From positions 3,557 to 8,875 of the forward strand of contig NZEH01000052.1 of assembly GCA_002690375.1 (NCBI GenBank): 5,319 nucleotides of DNA, given 5' to 3'. The stretch comes from Dehalococcoidales bacterium (GTDB lineage: Bacteria > Chloroflexota > Dehalococcoidia > Dehalococcoidales > ARS1013). The notes beneath the pieces were generated by a model. The model worked only from the letters and a program-made list of their open reading frames with translations. It made no database searches and was not told the origin of the DNA. Within the stretch, counting starts at the first letter, position 1, and each line of letters starts with the position of its first letter. This document shows, one piece after another, positions 1 through 5,319 of this stretch. The translations under genes were made by a program, and so were the position numbers.

Positions 1-655
1 GGCGCCGCGAACCCTCTTGGGCTAGGGTGACGAGGCGGCGGTAGCTGTTACTAGGCTGTTCTTTATTGAATATGGCACTACCGACATAGATGACGCTAAC
101 CCCGGCTTGGGCAATCTCACCAATATTATCTTCCTTAATGCCGCCGTCTATGCCTATCTCCACGCCGGGGCAGGTGGCGCCGAACTCAATTACCTTGTCC
201 AGCACTTCGGGTATAAATTCCTTGCCATAGGAACCGGGGTATACCGATAGAAAGAGCACACTATCTACTTTGCTGACTAGAGGTAAGATGGCGGAGACCG
301 GTGTATCGGGGTTAATAGCCAAACCAACTCCCAAACCGAGGCGTCTAGCTAAGGAGATGACTCCTCGTGGTGAATGGGTGGCTTCGTAGTGAAATACTAC
401 CTTCTTGACTCCCGCCTTCTTAAAGCCCTCAAGATACTCTTCTGGATTAAGCACCATAAGGTGAGCTTCATAGTTTAGTTTCATCAGCAGATTGGCCAGG
501 TGCTCATAAGTTATACTTTGGGAAGGCACGAACTGGCCGTCCATAATGTCAATCTGTACCCAGTTGGTGAAGGACTCTGCATGGCGCACCATAGTCTTAA
601 GGACTTGAGGGTCGTCGGTAAGAATGGCTGGCACCACTTGGCTTAGTTTGTCCAT
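1..655 (-). CDS. rpe: Ribulose-phosphate 3-epimerase family protein (Rpe-like), C-terminus cut by window edge
   Basis: Rpe is a cytosolic TIM-barrel enzyme that interconverts ribulose-5-P and xylulose-5-P in the pentose phosphate and Calvin pathways. The visible 218 residues start MDKLSQVVPAIL and are nearly full length for the family (about 220-230). Seen motifs: IDIMDGQFVP (35-44), EAHLMVLNPE (63-72), AINPDTP (113-119), GIDGGI (168-173) and VGSAIF (191-196). Metal ligands D36, H65 and D170 are present. Two expected residues are changed: the Ser of the usual PSIL is Ala10, and the His of the usual HxDxMDG is Gln34. The loop normally like PGFGGQ reads PGSYGKEF. The ATG overlaps the upstream stop codon (TAATG), and GAGAGG lies 4 bases before it (660-665), which points to translational coupling to the rpiB fusion. 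The family call is secure; catalysis of the standard reaction is less so because of the substitutions. Confidence 0.88.
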   Translation of the reverse strand, partial: MDKLSQVVPAILTDDPQVLKTMVRHAESFTNWVQIDIMDGQFVPSQSITYEHLANLLMKLNYEAHLMVLNPEEYLEGFKKAGVKKVVFHYEATHSPRGVISLARRLGLGVGLAINPDTPVSAILPLVSKVDSVLFLSVYPGSYGKEFIPEVLDKVIEFGATCPGVEIGIDGGIKEDNIGEIAQAGVSVIYVGSAIFNKEQPSNSYRRLVTLAQEGSRR

Positions 656-1752
656 TATACCTCTCGCAGGAACACCCGTGCCGGAGCACCGTCCCCGTCC
701 TTGAGTTTTAGGGGCAGGCATATGAGCTCGTAATCCCCGGCTGGAACTTCGGTAAGGTCCAGCCCCTCCACTATTATCACCCCGGCGCCAAGCAGAATAT
801 TATGGGCGGGGTGGCCTTCTTTAGAATATTCCTCTATGGAGAGATAGTCAATGCCCACCAGCTTTATACCAATATCAACTAGGTAGCGGGCAGCGTCTTC
901 TGAAATAAAGGCATAGTCAAGTTCAAGCTGTTTCTTTTTGATAAAGACTGAGTTCCGGGTGCCTAGAAGCAGACGGGTGACACCGGGAAGCTCAAGTTCC
1001 TCCAGCACCTTACGATTAATGTGGTGTACCCCCGCTATCTGACAGAGACGGGCTGGCCCCATAAGCACCCCCGGTGCCGTGCTATCTATGCCCGCAGACC
1101 CTGGGATAAAGTGGCGGGGGGCATCAATATGGGTTGCGGTATGGGTACCTGTATGGAGTAGCGAGACGTTACTTGAGTCTCCCATGGCTATGGACGTAAC
1201 AGTGTCAATTGTTATCGGGGGGTCACCCGGCCATACCAGCATGCCGGGGTGGATAGTTAGGCTGATGTCATATGTTTTACGTCGGTGGAGGCAATTATTG
1301 GTCTCTAGGGTTTTTATTTGCTCCAGTCGGCGGCGATGGCGGCCGCCAGCGAAAGGGGTGGTAAGCCAGACACGGACTATCTCCTTGGCTAGGCGTTTTT
1401 CTAGTATCCAGCCACCCAGCACCAGTATATTAGCATCGTTGTGAGAGCGGCTGAGTTCGGCGGTTAGGCTATCCCAGCACAGTGCTGCTCTTATCCCGAC
1501 AACCTTGTTGGCTACTATGGCGTCTCCCTGGCCGGTACCACAGAAGACGATACCCCTACTGTAGTCGCCTGAGGACACCTTTTTGGCTGCCTTAAGGGTG
1601 TACTTTGGGTAGTCCACCGGGTTGGTATTTGAGGTTCCCACGTCCTCCACCTGATAGCCCAGCTCATTAAGGAATCCTTTGATGGCCTCTTTAAGCTCAA
1701 AGCCGGTATGGTCGCTGCTGACGACGATACGCTCTGTCATAGTAATAACCAT
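655..1752 (-). CDS. Fusion protein: ribose-5-phosphate isomerase B (RpiB/LacAB) plus cyclase / kynurenine formamidase-type hydrolase
   Basis: The 365-residue protein joins two enzymes. Residues 8-150 are a complete RpiB, which isomerises ribose-5-P and ribulose-5-P: SSDHTGFELK (12-21), VDYPKY (46-51), CGTGQGDAI with the presumed catalytic Cys71, ANKVVGIRAALC (81-92), SHNDAN with His104, and GGRHRRR (136-142). Residues 160-365 form a cyclase-family domain (Pfam Cyclase, relatives of bacterial kynurenine formamidase): YDISLTIHPGM and VWPGDPP near its start, HTATHIDAPRHF (204-215) matching the HxxTHxDxPxH zinc motif (H204, H208, D210, with H214 catalytic), GIDYLSIE (300-307), Glu329 and LPLKLKDGDGAP (346-357). 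The linker is under ten residues and has no in-frame start codon, so the second domain is not separately translatable at full length. The start could be the ATG at 1752 or at 1740; neither has a strong ribosome site. It is the first gene of an operon with the rpe-like gene. The hydrolase substrate is unknown. A frameshift error joining two genes is possible but is not suggested by the reading frame. Confidence 0.88.
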   Translation of the reverse strand: MVITMTERIVVSSDHTGFELKEAIKGFLNELGYQVEDVGTSNTNPVDYPKYTLKAAKKVSSGDYSRGIVFCGTGQGDAIVANKVVGIRAALCWDSLTAELSRSHNDANILVLGGWILEKRLAKEIVRVWLTTPFAGGRHRRRLEQIKTLETNNCLHRRKTYDISLTIHPGMLVWPGDPPITIDTVTSIAMGDSSNVSLLHTGTHTATHIDAPRHFIPGSAGIDSTAPGVLMGPARLCQIAGVHHINRKVLEELELPGVTRLLLGTRNSVFIKKKQLELDYAFISEDAARYLVDIGIKLVGIDYLSIEEYSKEGHPAHNILLGAGVIIVEGLDLTEVPAGDYELICLPLKLKDGDGAPARVFLREV

Positions 1753-1812
1753 GTTTTGGCCGAGAAACCACCGCTTATTCCTCAGAATGGCTGGCTAATA
1801 GAACCTATGAGG

Positions 1813-1842
1813 ATTATAGGTGTCGGCTAGGTGAGGTGTCAA
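1813..1842 (-). promoter_or_regulatory. Consensus sigma-70-type promoter for the rpiB fusion-rpe operon
   Basis: On the minus strand TTGACA (1842-1837) and TATAAT (1818-1813) are separated by 18 bp. Both boxes match the housekeeping consensus exactly. The start of transcription is expected near 1806, giving a leader of about 55 bases before the ATG at 1752. No rho-independent attenuator or riboswitch is evident in that leader. Confidence 0.75.
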
Positions 1843-1862
1843 GGATATTCTCGATTTTGGCA

Positions 1863-1892
1863 TTGACACCCCTACTGATAGACGCCTATAAT
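1863..1892 (+). promoter_or_regulatory. Consensus sigma-70-type promoter for birA
   Basis: TTGACA (1863-1868) and TATAAT (1887-1892) with an 18-bp spacer match the housekeeping consensus exactly. The transcript should start near 1899, only about five bases before the first ATG at 1904 and about 23 before the ATG at 1922. The -35 boxes of this and the divergent promoter are separated by 20 bp. Confidence 0.78.
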
Positions 1893-1903
1893 AGCTTGGC
1901 TTA

Positions 1904-2716
1904 ATGCAGATTGAGATGGGTATGACAGCTGGTGATTTATCATCCCTAGCCATTAGTAGTGGCCTAAAAACACGTTTTGTTGGTCAGAGAGTGAATTATT
2001 ATCCTAGACTGTCTTCAACAATGGAGGTAGCTAGAGAAGGAGTCCAGCAGGGAGCACCAGAGGGGACGGTAGTCATCGCTGATGAGCAATCTGCAGGCAA
2101 GGGTAGGCTGAATCGTGTCTGGCTATCGCCCAGAGGTAGTGTTTCTTTATCTGTTGTCCTTTATCCAAGTATGGCCTATTTACCTTCCTTTATTATGGTG
2201 GCTTCGCTGGCGGTAGTTCATAGCATTTGGGCGGTCACCGGTCTGTGCTCGCATATTAAGTGGCCCAATGATGTTCTGGTTAATGGCAAGAAGGTGTGTG
2301 GCGTTCTCATTGAAAGTGGTGTCCGAGGTAGTAGTGTGGATTATGCTATTATTGGCATTGGCCTAAATGTGAATCTTAGGGCCTCCGATTTTACTGATAT
2401 TTTACCGGCAGCCACCAGTCTCTCCGATGAGTTGGGAAGGGATGTGTCTCGTTTAGAGTTGCTCAGGTGTCTATTGGTTAAAATAGAGAACTTATACCTG
2501 TCTTTGCCAGCCGGAGACTCTGTTTATCGGGAGTGGCGGAATAGCTTGGTGACGCTAGGCAGGAAAGTCCGTGTCTCCGCGGGTGAAGCTATATATGAAG
2601 GCATTGCCGAATCTGTAGCCAGAGATGGCAGTTTGCTGTTGCGTGGCTTAAATGGCAGCCTGAGCCAGATTTCAGCTGGTGATGTTAGCCTGCAGGACAT
2701 AAATAGCGAGGGATAA
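1904..2716 (+). CDS. birA: Biotin--[acetyl-CoA-carboxylase] ligase, monofunctional (class I, no DNA-binding domain)
   Basis: The enzyme makes biotinyl-AMP from biotin and ATP and transfers biotin to the lysine of carboxylase carrier domains in the cytosol. Visible motifs: SSTMEVAREG (37-46), EGTVVIADEQSAGKGRLNR (53-71, equivalent to the GRGRRGR adenylate loop, with the key Arg as R68), W73, IKWPNDVLVNGKK (118-130, including the KWPND signature), VCGVLIES (131-138) and IGIGLNVN (150-157). A small C-terminal domain follows (about 218-264). No N-terminal helix-turn-helix is present, so unlike E. coli BirA it should not act as the biotin repressor. At 270 residues it is the normal length for this class. 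Three in-frame Met codons crowd the start (1904, 1916, 1922). The predicted transcript start leaves almost no leader for the first, while the ATG at 1922 has GAG six bases upstream (1913-1915), so the true protein may be 264 residues. It is divergent from the rpiB operon and convergent with the slipin gene. Confidence 0.93.
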   Translation: MQIEMGMTAGDLSSLAISSGLKTRFVGQRVNYYPRLSSTMEVAREGVQQGAPEGTVVIADEQSAGKGRLNRVWLSPRGSVSLSVVLYPSMAYLPSFIMVASLAVVHSIWAVTGLCSHIKWPNDVLVNGKKVCGVLIESGVRGSSVDYAIIGIGLNVNLRASDFTDILPAATSLSDELGRDVSRLELLRCLLVKIENLYLSLPAGDSVYREWRNSLVTLGRKVRVSAGEAIYEGIAESVARDGSLLLRGLNGSLSQISAGDVSLQDINSEG

Positions 2717-2725
2717 CACACCTGC

Positions 2726-2750
2726 ATGAAGGCATAACACTACCCTTCAT
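2726..2750. terminator. Possible bidirectional hairpin between convergent birA and slipin genes
   Basis: ATGAAGG (2726-2732) and CCTTCAT (2744-2750) form a perfect 7-bp inverted repeat with an 11-base loop, sited 10 bases after the birA stop and 42 bases after the slipin stop. It is in the right place for a shared terminator, but it is AT-rich, has a long loop and lacks a T-run on either side. It is not a standard rho-independent terminator. Confidence 0.25.
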
Positions 2751-2791
2751 CAAGCCACCTCTGACCGACAATCGTTCCTTTTGCTCTATGG

Positions 2792-3574
2792 CTATTCCTT
2801 GGTCTGTTCGCCTGATTGGGCGTCAGTATTCTTTTTCATAAACATATTTATCAGGTCTATGGGCAGTGGGAAGATCAGCGTGCTATTTTTCTCCGAGGCA
2901 ATCTCGGTCAGTGTTTGCAGGTACCGAAGCTGCAGTGCGGTTGGCTCTTTAGCGATAACGCTCCCGGCTTGAGCCAGCTTCTCTGAGGCTTGGAGCTCAC
3001 CCTCAGCATGGATAATTTTGGCTCGCCGCTCCCTCTCTGCCTCAGCCTGAGCCGCCATAGACCGCCTCATTGTTTCAGCAAGCTCAACCTCCTTAATCTC
3101 CACGGTGCTGACCTTTATCCCCCAGGGGTCGGTGTGTTCATCAATTATCCTCTGCAACATCTGATTGAGCTTTTCCCTGGAGGCTAATAGTTCATCCAGT
3201 TCGGATTGTCCCAATACATTGCGCAGTGTCGTCTGGGATATCTGCGAGGTGGCTCTGATATGGTCTAGAACCTTGACTACCGATGACTCAGGGTCAACTA
3301 CCCTGAAGTAAACAACAGCGTTTACCCTGACGGTAACGTTGTCCTTGGTGATCACCTCCTGTGATGGAACATCCATAGTTATTACCCGCAGGTCTACCTT
3401 TATCATGCGGTCAACAAAGGGGATGATGAGAAATAGACCGGGTCCTTTAGCGCCTATTAGTCTTCCCAGGCGAAAGATAACCCCCCGTTCATATTCGGCA
3501 ACAATTTTTACCGCCATTGATAGGATGACAAATAGAGCAAATAGTACTACAGCGACAGGAATGAAGTTATCCAT
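2792..3574 (-). CDS. SPFH-domain slipin (stomatin/prohibitin-family membrane protein)
   Basis: This 260-residue protein has an N-terminal membrane segment (about 4-22) followed directly by an SPFH domain. Stomatin signatures include [15 protein letters not shown] (25-39), [12 protein letters not shown] (44-55), [20 protein letters not shown] (59-78), [11 protein letters not shown] (82-92) and [19 protein letters not shown] (116-134). A charged, Ala/Glu-rich coiled-coil stretch follows (about 165-205), then a hydrophobic patch [16 protein letters not shown] (231-246) and a polar tail. Slipins oligomerise on the membrane and organise microdomains or regulate partner proteases. It lies 18 bp downstream of an NfeD-type protease gene, the classic stomatin/STOPP operon. 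In the archaeal pair the protease cleaves the hydrophobic C-terminal region of its stomatin, and residues 231-246 are the equivalent candidate here by inference. Length and domain order are normal. Confidence 0.93.
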   Translation of the reverse strand: MDNFIPVAVVLFALFVILSMAVKIVAEYERGVIFRLGRLIGAKGPGLFLIIPFVDRMIKVDLRVITMDVPSQEVITKDNVTVRVNAVVYFRVVDPESSVVKVLDHIRATSQISQTTLRNVLGQSELDELLASREKLNQMLQRIIDEHTDPWGIKVSTVEIKEVELAETMRRSMAAQAEAERERRAKIIHAEGELQASEKLAQAGSVIAKEPTALQLRYLQTLTEIASEKNSTLIFPLPIDLINMFMKKNTDAQSGEQTKE

Positions 3575-3579
3575 TAGCT

Positions 3580-3588
3580 ACCTCCTTT
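3580..3588 (-). promoter_or_regulatory. Strong Shine-Dalgarno of the slipin gene
   Basis: AAAGGAGGT on the minus strand, five bases before the ATG at 3574, is a near-perfect match to the 16S rRNA tail. It fixes the slipin start and suggests that the slipin is translated strongly and independently of the upstream protease gene, which itself lacks a clear ribosome site. Confidence 0.85.
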
Positions 3589-3592
3589 GTTA

Positions 3593-4894
3593 TTATTTTT
3601 TGGTCACATATAGCTTTAAACCATCAATTTTGCTTATGAGCACCTCCTCCCCGGGCTCTGCCAGGCCTTTGTCAAGTAATGCTGCCCAGATTTCACCCTC
3701 ATGGAACACTGTGCCTTCAGGCTTAAGGGCCGTTCTAACGATGGCAGTTTTCCCCAGCAGTTCTTCTCTACCGGTAGTGGCTTGGCGTCGGTGCGCGGCT
3801 ACGACTCGATTAACTATAAAAACGAGCAAAACGGTAAAAAAGATGGCTACAGCGGCAATGAGCCATGGGTTTATTTGGAACATTGAATCACCTCCAGGAA
3901 ACAAGATTAGGGAGCCAATAACTAGTGAAGCTATGCCCCCTGCGGTAAGCAGACCAAAGGTTGTTGTAAAAGCCTCAGCGATAAAAAGAACTAAGGCTAA
4001 GACCATAAGCAAAACACCAGCATAGTTTACCGGTAGCATTCCCAGGGAGTAGAAGGCCAGCAGTCCGGCAATGGCACCGACTATGCCAGGGAAGATTAGC
4101 CCTGGGTTAAAAATCTCAACGGTGATGCCAAGTATAGCCAGACTCAACAGTATATAGGCGATATTTGGGTCACTGATGGCAAAGAGGAAATCCTCTATGG
4201 TGCTCATCTTGATGTCATTTGTTGTGGCGCCTTGGGTTTTAAGAGTGAGCGTGCTGCCATCTAGCATGGTTACCTTAAAGCCATCCAGTTGGGTTATGAG
4301 GTCACTTGTGTCAGCGGCAATAATGTCAATGACATTAAGGTCTAGGGCTTCATAGGAGGGGACTGAAGCCCCTTCTCTGACTGCTTTTTCGGCCCATTCG
4401 ATGTTGCGTTCGTGGGCTTTGGCAATAGCCTTAGCATAAGCTATAGCGTCATTGGTAACCTTGGCCTTCATTTCTTCCGACATCTGGACTTCACCTTCAG
4501 TGCCTAGTGCTACCGGAGTAGCGGCGCCGATGGCGGTATCGGGCGCCATGGCGGCGACATCAGCGGCTATGGTGATAAAAAAACCGGCTGAGGCCGCCTG
4601 AGCCCCGGGTGGTATATAGACCACAATGGGTATCTGAGCTCTATCTATAAGCTGTATAATATCGCGCATGGCATTATCTAAGCCGCCGGGTGTATCCATC
4701 TGGATGACGAGGGCTATAGCATTGTCCTTCTCGGCCTCTTTAATACCGCGTTCAACATAACCAACCAGAACGGGGTTGATGATTCCTTTAATATGGAGCA
4801 CATCTATGGTAGGACTAGCCTCTTGGGCATGGATGGCGCTCGGGACTATGAGTAGCAGGACCAGTAGTGGTAAAAAGCGTATCATTTTGATCAT
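3593..4894 (-). CDS. NfeD-family membrane-bound ClpP-class serine protease (stomatin operon partner, STOPP)
   Basis: The 433-residue protein is the long NfeD form. It has a signal peptide (1-23, likely cut after AIHA), then a ClpP/SppA-like protease domain (about 28-200) with IQMDTPGG (64-71) and QAASAGFF (99-106). S102 is the expected nucleophile and K145 (in KVTND) the expected general base of the Ser-Lys dyad, by comparison with the Pyrococcus 1510-N protease. Next come about five membrane segments (near 243-262, 266-284, 290-308, 314-333 and 344-362) and a C-terminal NfeD OB-fold domain (about 375-433). The protease domain should face outside the cytoplasm and the OB fold should be cytosolic. 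It is upstream of the slipin gene in a two-gene operon, and the pair probably handles membrane-protein quality control. Two close ATGs (4894, 4885) are possible starts; the first gives the better signal peptide. No strong Shine-Dalgarno is seen. The family call is firm; the substrate is inferred. Confidence 0.93.
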   Translation of the reverse strand: MIKMIRFLPLLVLLLIVPSAIHAQEASPTIDVLHIKGIINPVLVGYVERGIKEAEKDNAIALVIQMDTPGGLDNAMRDIIQLIDRAQIPIVVYIPPGAQAASAGFFITIAADVAAMAPDTAIGAATPVALGTEGEVQMSEEMKAKVTNDAIAYAKAIAKAHERNIEWAEKAVREGASVPSYEALDLNVIDIIAADTSDLITQLDGFKVTMLDGSTLTLKTQGATTNDIKMSTIEDFLFAISDPNIAYILLSLAILGITVEIFNPGLIFPGIVGAIAGLLAFYSLGMLPVNYAGVLLMVLALVLFIAEAFTTTFGLLTAGGIASLVIGSLILFPGGDSMFQINPWLIAAVAIFFTVLLVFIVNRVVAAHRRQATTGREELLGKTAIVRTALKPEGTVFHEGEIWAALLDKGLAEPGEEVLISKIDGLKLYVTKK

Positions 4895-4925
4895 AGCTAA
4901 CCCATATTGGAAGGACTATGTTAAG

Positions 4926-4954
4926 AGTATAGCTTGATTGTAGCTCGACTGCAA
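4926..4954 (-). promoter_or_regulatory. Candidate promoter of the nfeD-slipin operon
   Basis: On the minus strand TTGCAG (4954-4949) and TATACT (4931-4926) have a 17-bp spacer. The -10 box differs from consensus at one position; the -35 box is poor. Transcription would start near 4920, about 26 bases before the ATG. No better candidate is visible in this strand of the intergenic region. Confidence 0.45.
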
Positions 4955-4995
4955 ATGGAGTGGCAGGCTTCAAGAAGTAGCTTTAGCATCCGCAG

Positions 4996-5024
4996 TTGAA
5001 GAGCCTAGGGAAGTGGTGTAGAAT
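4996..5024 (+). promoter_or_regulatory. Candidate promoter of the methyltransferase gene
   Basis: TTGAAG (4996-5001) and TAGAAT (5019-5024) are separated by 17 bp, matching consensus at 4 and 5 of 6 positions. The start would fall near 5031, with a leader of about 40 bases that is very AT-rich. A second TATAAT at 5040-5045 has no matching -35 box at normal spacing. Confidence 0.4.
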
Positions 5025-5055
5025 TGAGAAATATAAAACTATAATTTATTTGATA

Positions 5056-5061
5056 AAAGGA
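5056..5061 (+). promoter_or_regulatory. Shine-Dalgarno of the methyltransferase gene
   Basis: AAAGGA ends eight bases before the ATG at 5070. It supports this ATG as the start, and no earlier in-frame start is needed because the protein motifs begin about 22 residues later. Confidence 0.65.
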
Positions 5062-5069
5062 CTAAACAG

Positions 5070-5319
5070 ATGAAGGTGAACACTATTTCTTATGGTGATA
5101 AGCTGAAAATCCCAGTCAAGTTACCGAACAAGAAATATCAAATTATCTACGCTGACCCCCCGTGGCAATTTACTGGTCTTGGGAGTAAGGGGATCCGTTC
5201 TGGGAAAATGAGGGAGGATAGCCCCAGTCTGCATAGAACAATTCGGCTTGAAGAAAAGTATCCAACTATGACAGTTGATGAGTTAAAACTATTGCCAGTT
5301 GAGAACTTAGCCGATGAAA
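5070..5319 (+). CDS. MT-A70 family adenine-N6 methyltransferase, N-terminal part (cut by window edge)
   Basis: The 83 visible residues contain YQIIYADPPWQF (23-34). This is the MT-A70-type catalytic DPPW motif (29-32), preceded by the usual hydrophobic strand. YPTMTVDELKLLPVENLADE (64-83) follows, a stretch typical of bacterial and phage MT-A70 proteins. Members methylate the N6 of adenine in DNA (some eukaryotic relatives act on RNA) using S-adenosylmethionine, and in bacteria many are orphan or phage-borne enzymes. About 31 residues lie between DPPW and YPTM, which seems longer than in many short homologues. The gene and its leader look AT-richer than the neighbouring genes, which fits horizontal acquisition. 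It is divergent from nfeD and shows no functional link to it. No restriction partner can be judged because the downstream sequence is missing. Confidence 0.85.
   Translation, partial: MKVNTISYGDKLKIPVKLPNKKYQIIYADPPWQFTGLGSKGIRSGKMREDSPSLHRTIRLEEKYPTMTVDELKLLPVENLADE

Larger units (their letters stand above)
1813..1892. repeat. Dyad-symmetric divergent promoter region
   Basis: Two nested inverted repeats share one centre at about 1852.5. The outer arms are ATTATAGGTGTC (1813-1824) and GACGCCTATAAT (1881-1892), 11 of 12 pairs matching. The inner arms are GGTGTCAA (1835-1842) and TTGACACC (1863-1870), a perfect 8-bp match. Much of the symmetry is the promoter boxes themselves, but it extends beyond them (the GGYGTC next to each -10 box and the CC after each -35 box). 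This may be a regulator binding site or a by-product of two similar promoters. Confidence 0.6.

Noticed and set aside
1269..1271. ATG on the minus strand at the start of the cyclase domain, which would split the fusion into two genes
   Set aside because: It is out of frame with the cyclase domain and reaches a stop after four codons (ATG ACA TCA GCC TAA).
1079..1444. Plus-strand open frame of 121 codons opposite the rpiB-cyclase fusion
   Set aside because: It lies wholly antisense to a gene with clear domain motifs; its translation is low complexity (Trp/Ser/Arg rich) with no recognisable motif.
2524..2727. Minus-strand open frame of 67 codons over the 3' end of birA
   Set aside because: It is antisense to the C-terminal domain of birA, with no ribosome site or motif.
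3339..4025. Plus-strand open frame of 228 codons across the slipin-nfeD junction
   Set aside because: It is antisense to two well-supported genes, and its Ser/Thr/Lys-rich translation is typical of a shadow frame.
4966..5005. GGCTTCAA ... TTGAAGAGCC as an inverted repeat or operator between nfeD and the methyltransferase
   Set aside because: The arms match only with a two-base gap and no further symmetry, so it is within chance expectation.
5024..5045. TTGAGA plus TATAAT as the methyltransferase promoter
   Set aside because: The spacer is only 10 bp, too short for a sigma-70 promoter; the TTGAAG/TAGAAT pair with 17 bp is preferred.

Overview
The window holds six protein-coding genes, two of them cut by the window edges, with no RNA genes, insertion sequences or CRISPR arrays seen. 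The organism is a bacterium with moderate GC. The gene set (a single-domain biotin ligase, a pentose-phosphate Rpe/RpiB pair, an NfeD/slipin pair) and my general impression of the proteins would fit Chloroflexota of the Dehalococcoidia type. That placement is an inference and is weak without a homology search.

Left block (1-1752, minus strand): an operon of two translationally coupled genes. The first is an unusual fusion, with an N-terminal ribose-5-phosphate isomerase B (RpiB) and a C-terminal metal-dependent hydrolase of the cyclase / kynurenine formamidase family. Its stop codon overlaps the start of an Rpe-type ribulose-phosphate 3-epimerase (TAATG). The epimerase runs off the left edge and has lost two usual active-site residues. 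Rpe and RpiB together interconvert ribulose-5-P, xylulose-5-P and ribose-5-P; the fused hydrolase has no obvious place in that pathway.

Centre-left (1753-2716): a compact divergent promoter region fires left into the rpiB fusion and right into a monofunctional biotin-protein ligase (birA type without the DNA-binding domain). Both promoters have perfect TTGACA and TATAAT boxes with 18-bp spacers, and they are mirror images about one dyad centre near 1852.5. The rightward promoter predicts a transcript starting only a few bases before the first birA ATG.

Right block (2792-4894, minus strand): a two-gene operon, an NfeD-family membrane serine protease (stomatin operon partner) followed after 18 bp by an SPFH/slipin protein with a near-perfect Shine-Dalgarno. 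The pair probably acts together in membrane quality control, the protease trimming its slipin partner or similar hydrophobic tails. It converges on birA.

Right edge (4895-5319): an AT-richer intergenic region precedes the N-terminal part of an MT-A70-type adenine methyltransferase on the plus strand. This is the likeliest accessory or horizontally acquired gene here. No intergenic gap exceeds 300 bases. I see no complete, clearly new system; the best leads are the RpiB-cyclase fusion, the altered Rpe active site and the mirrored promoters.
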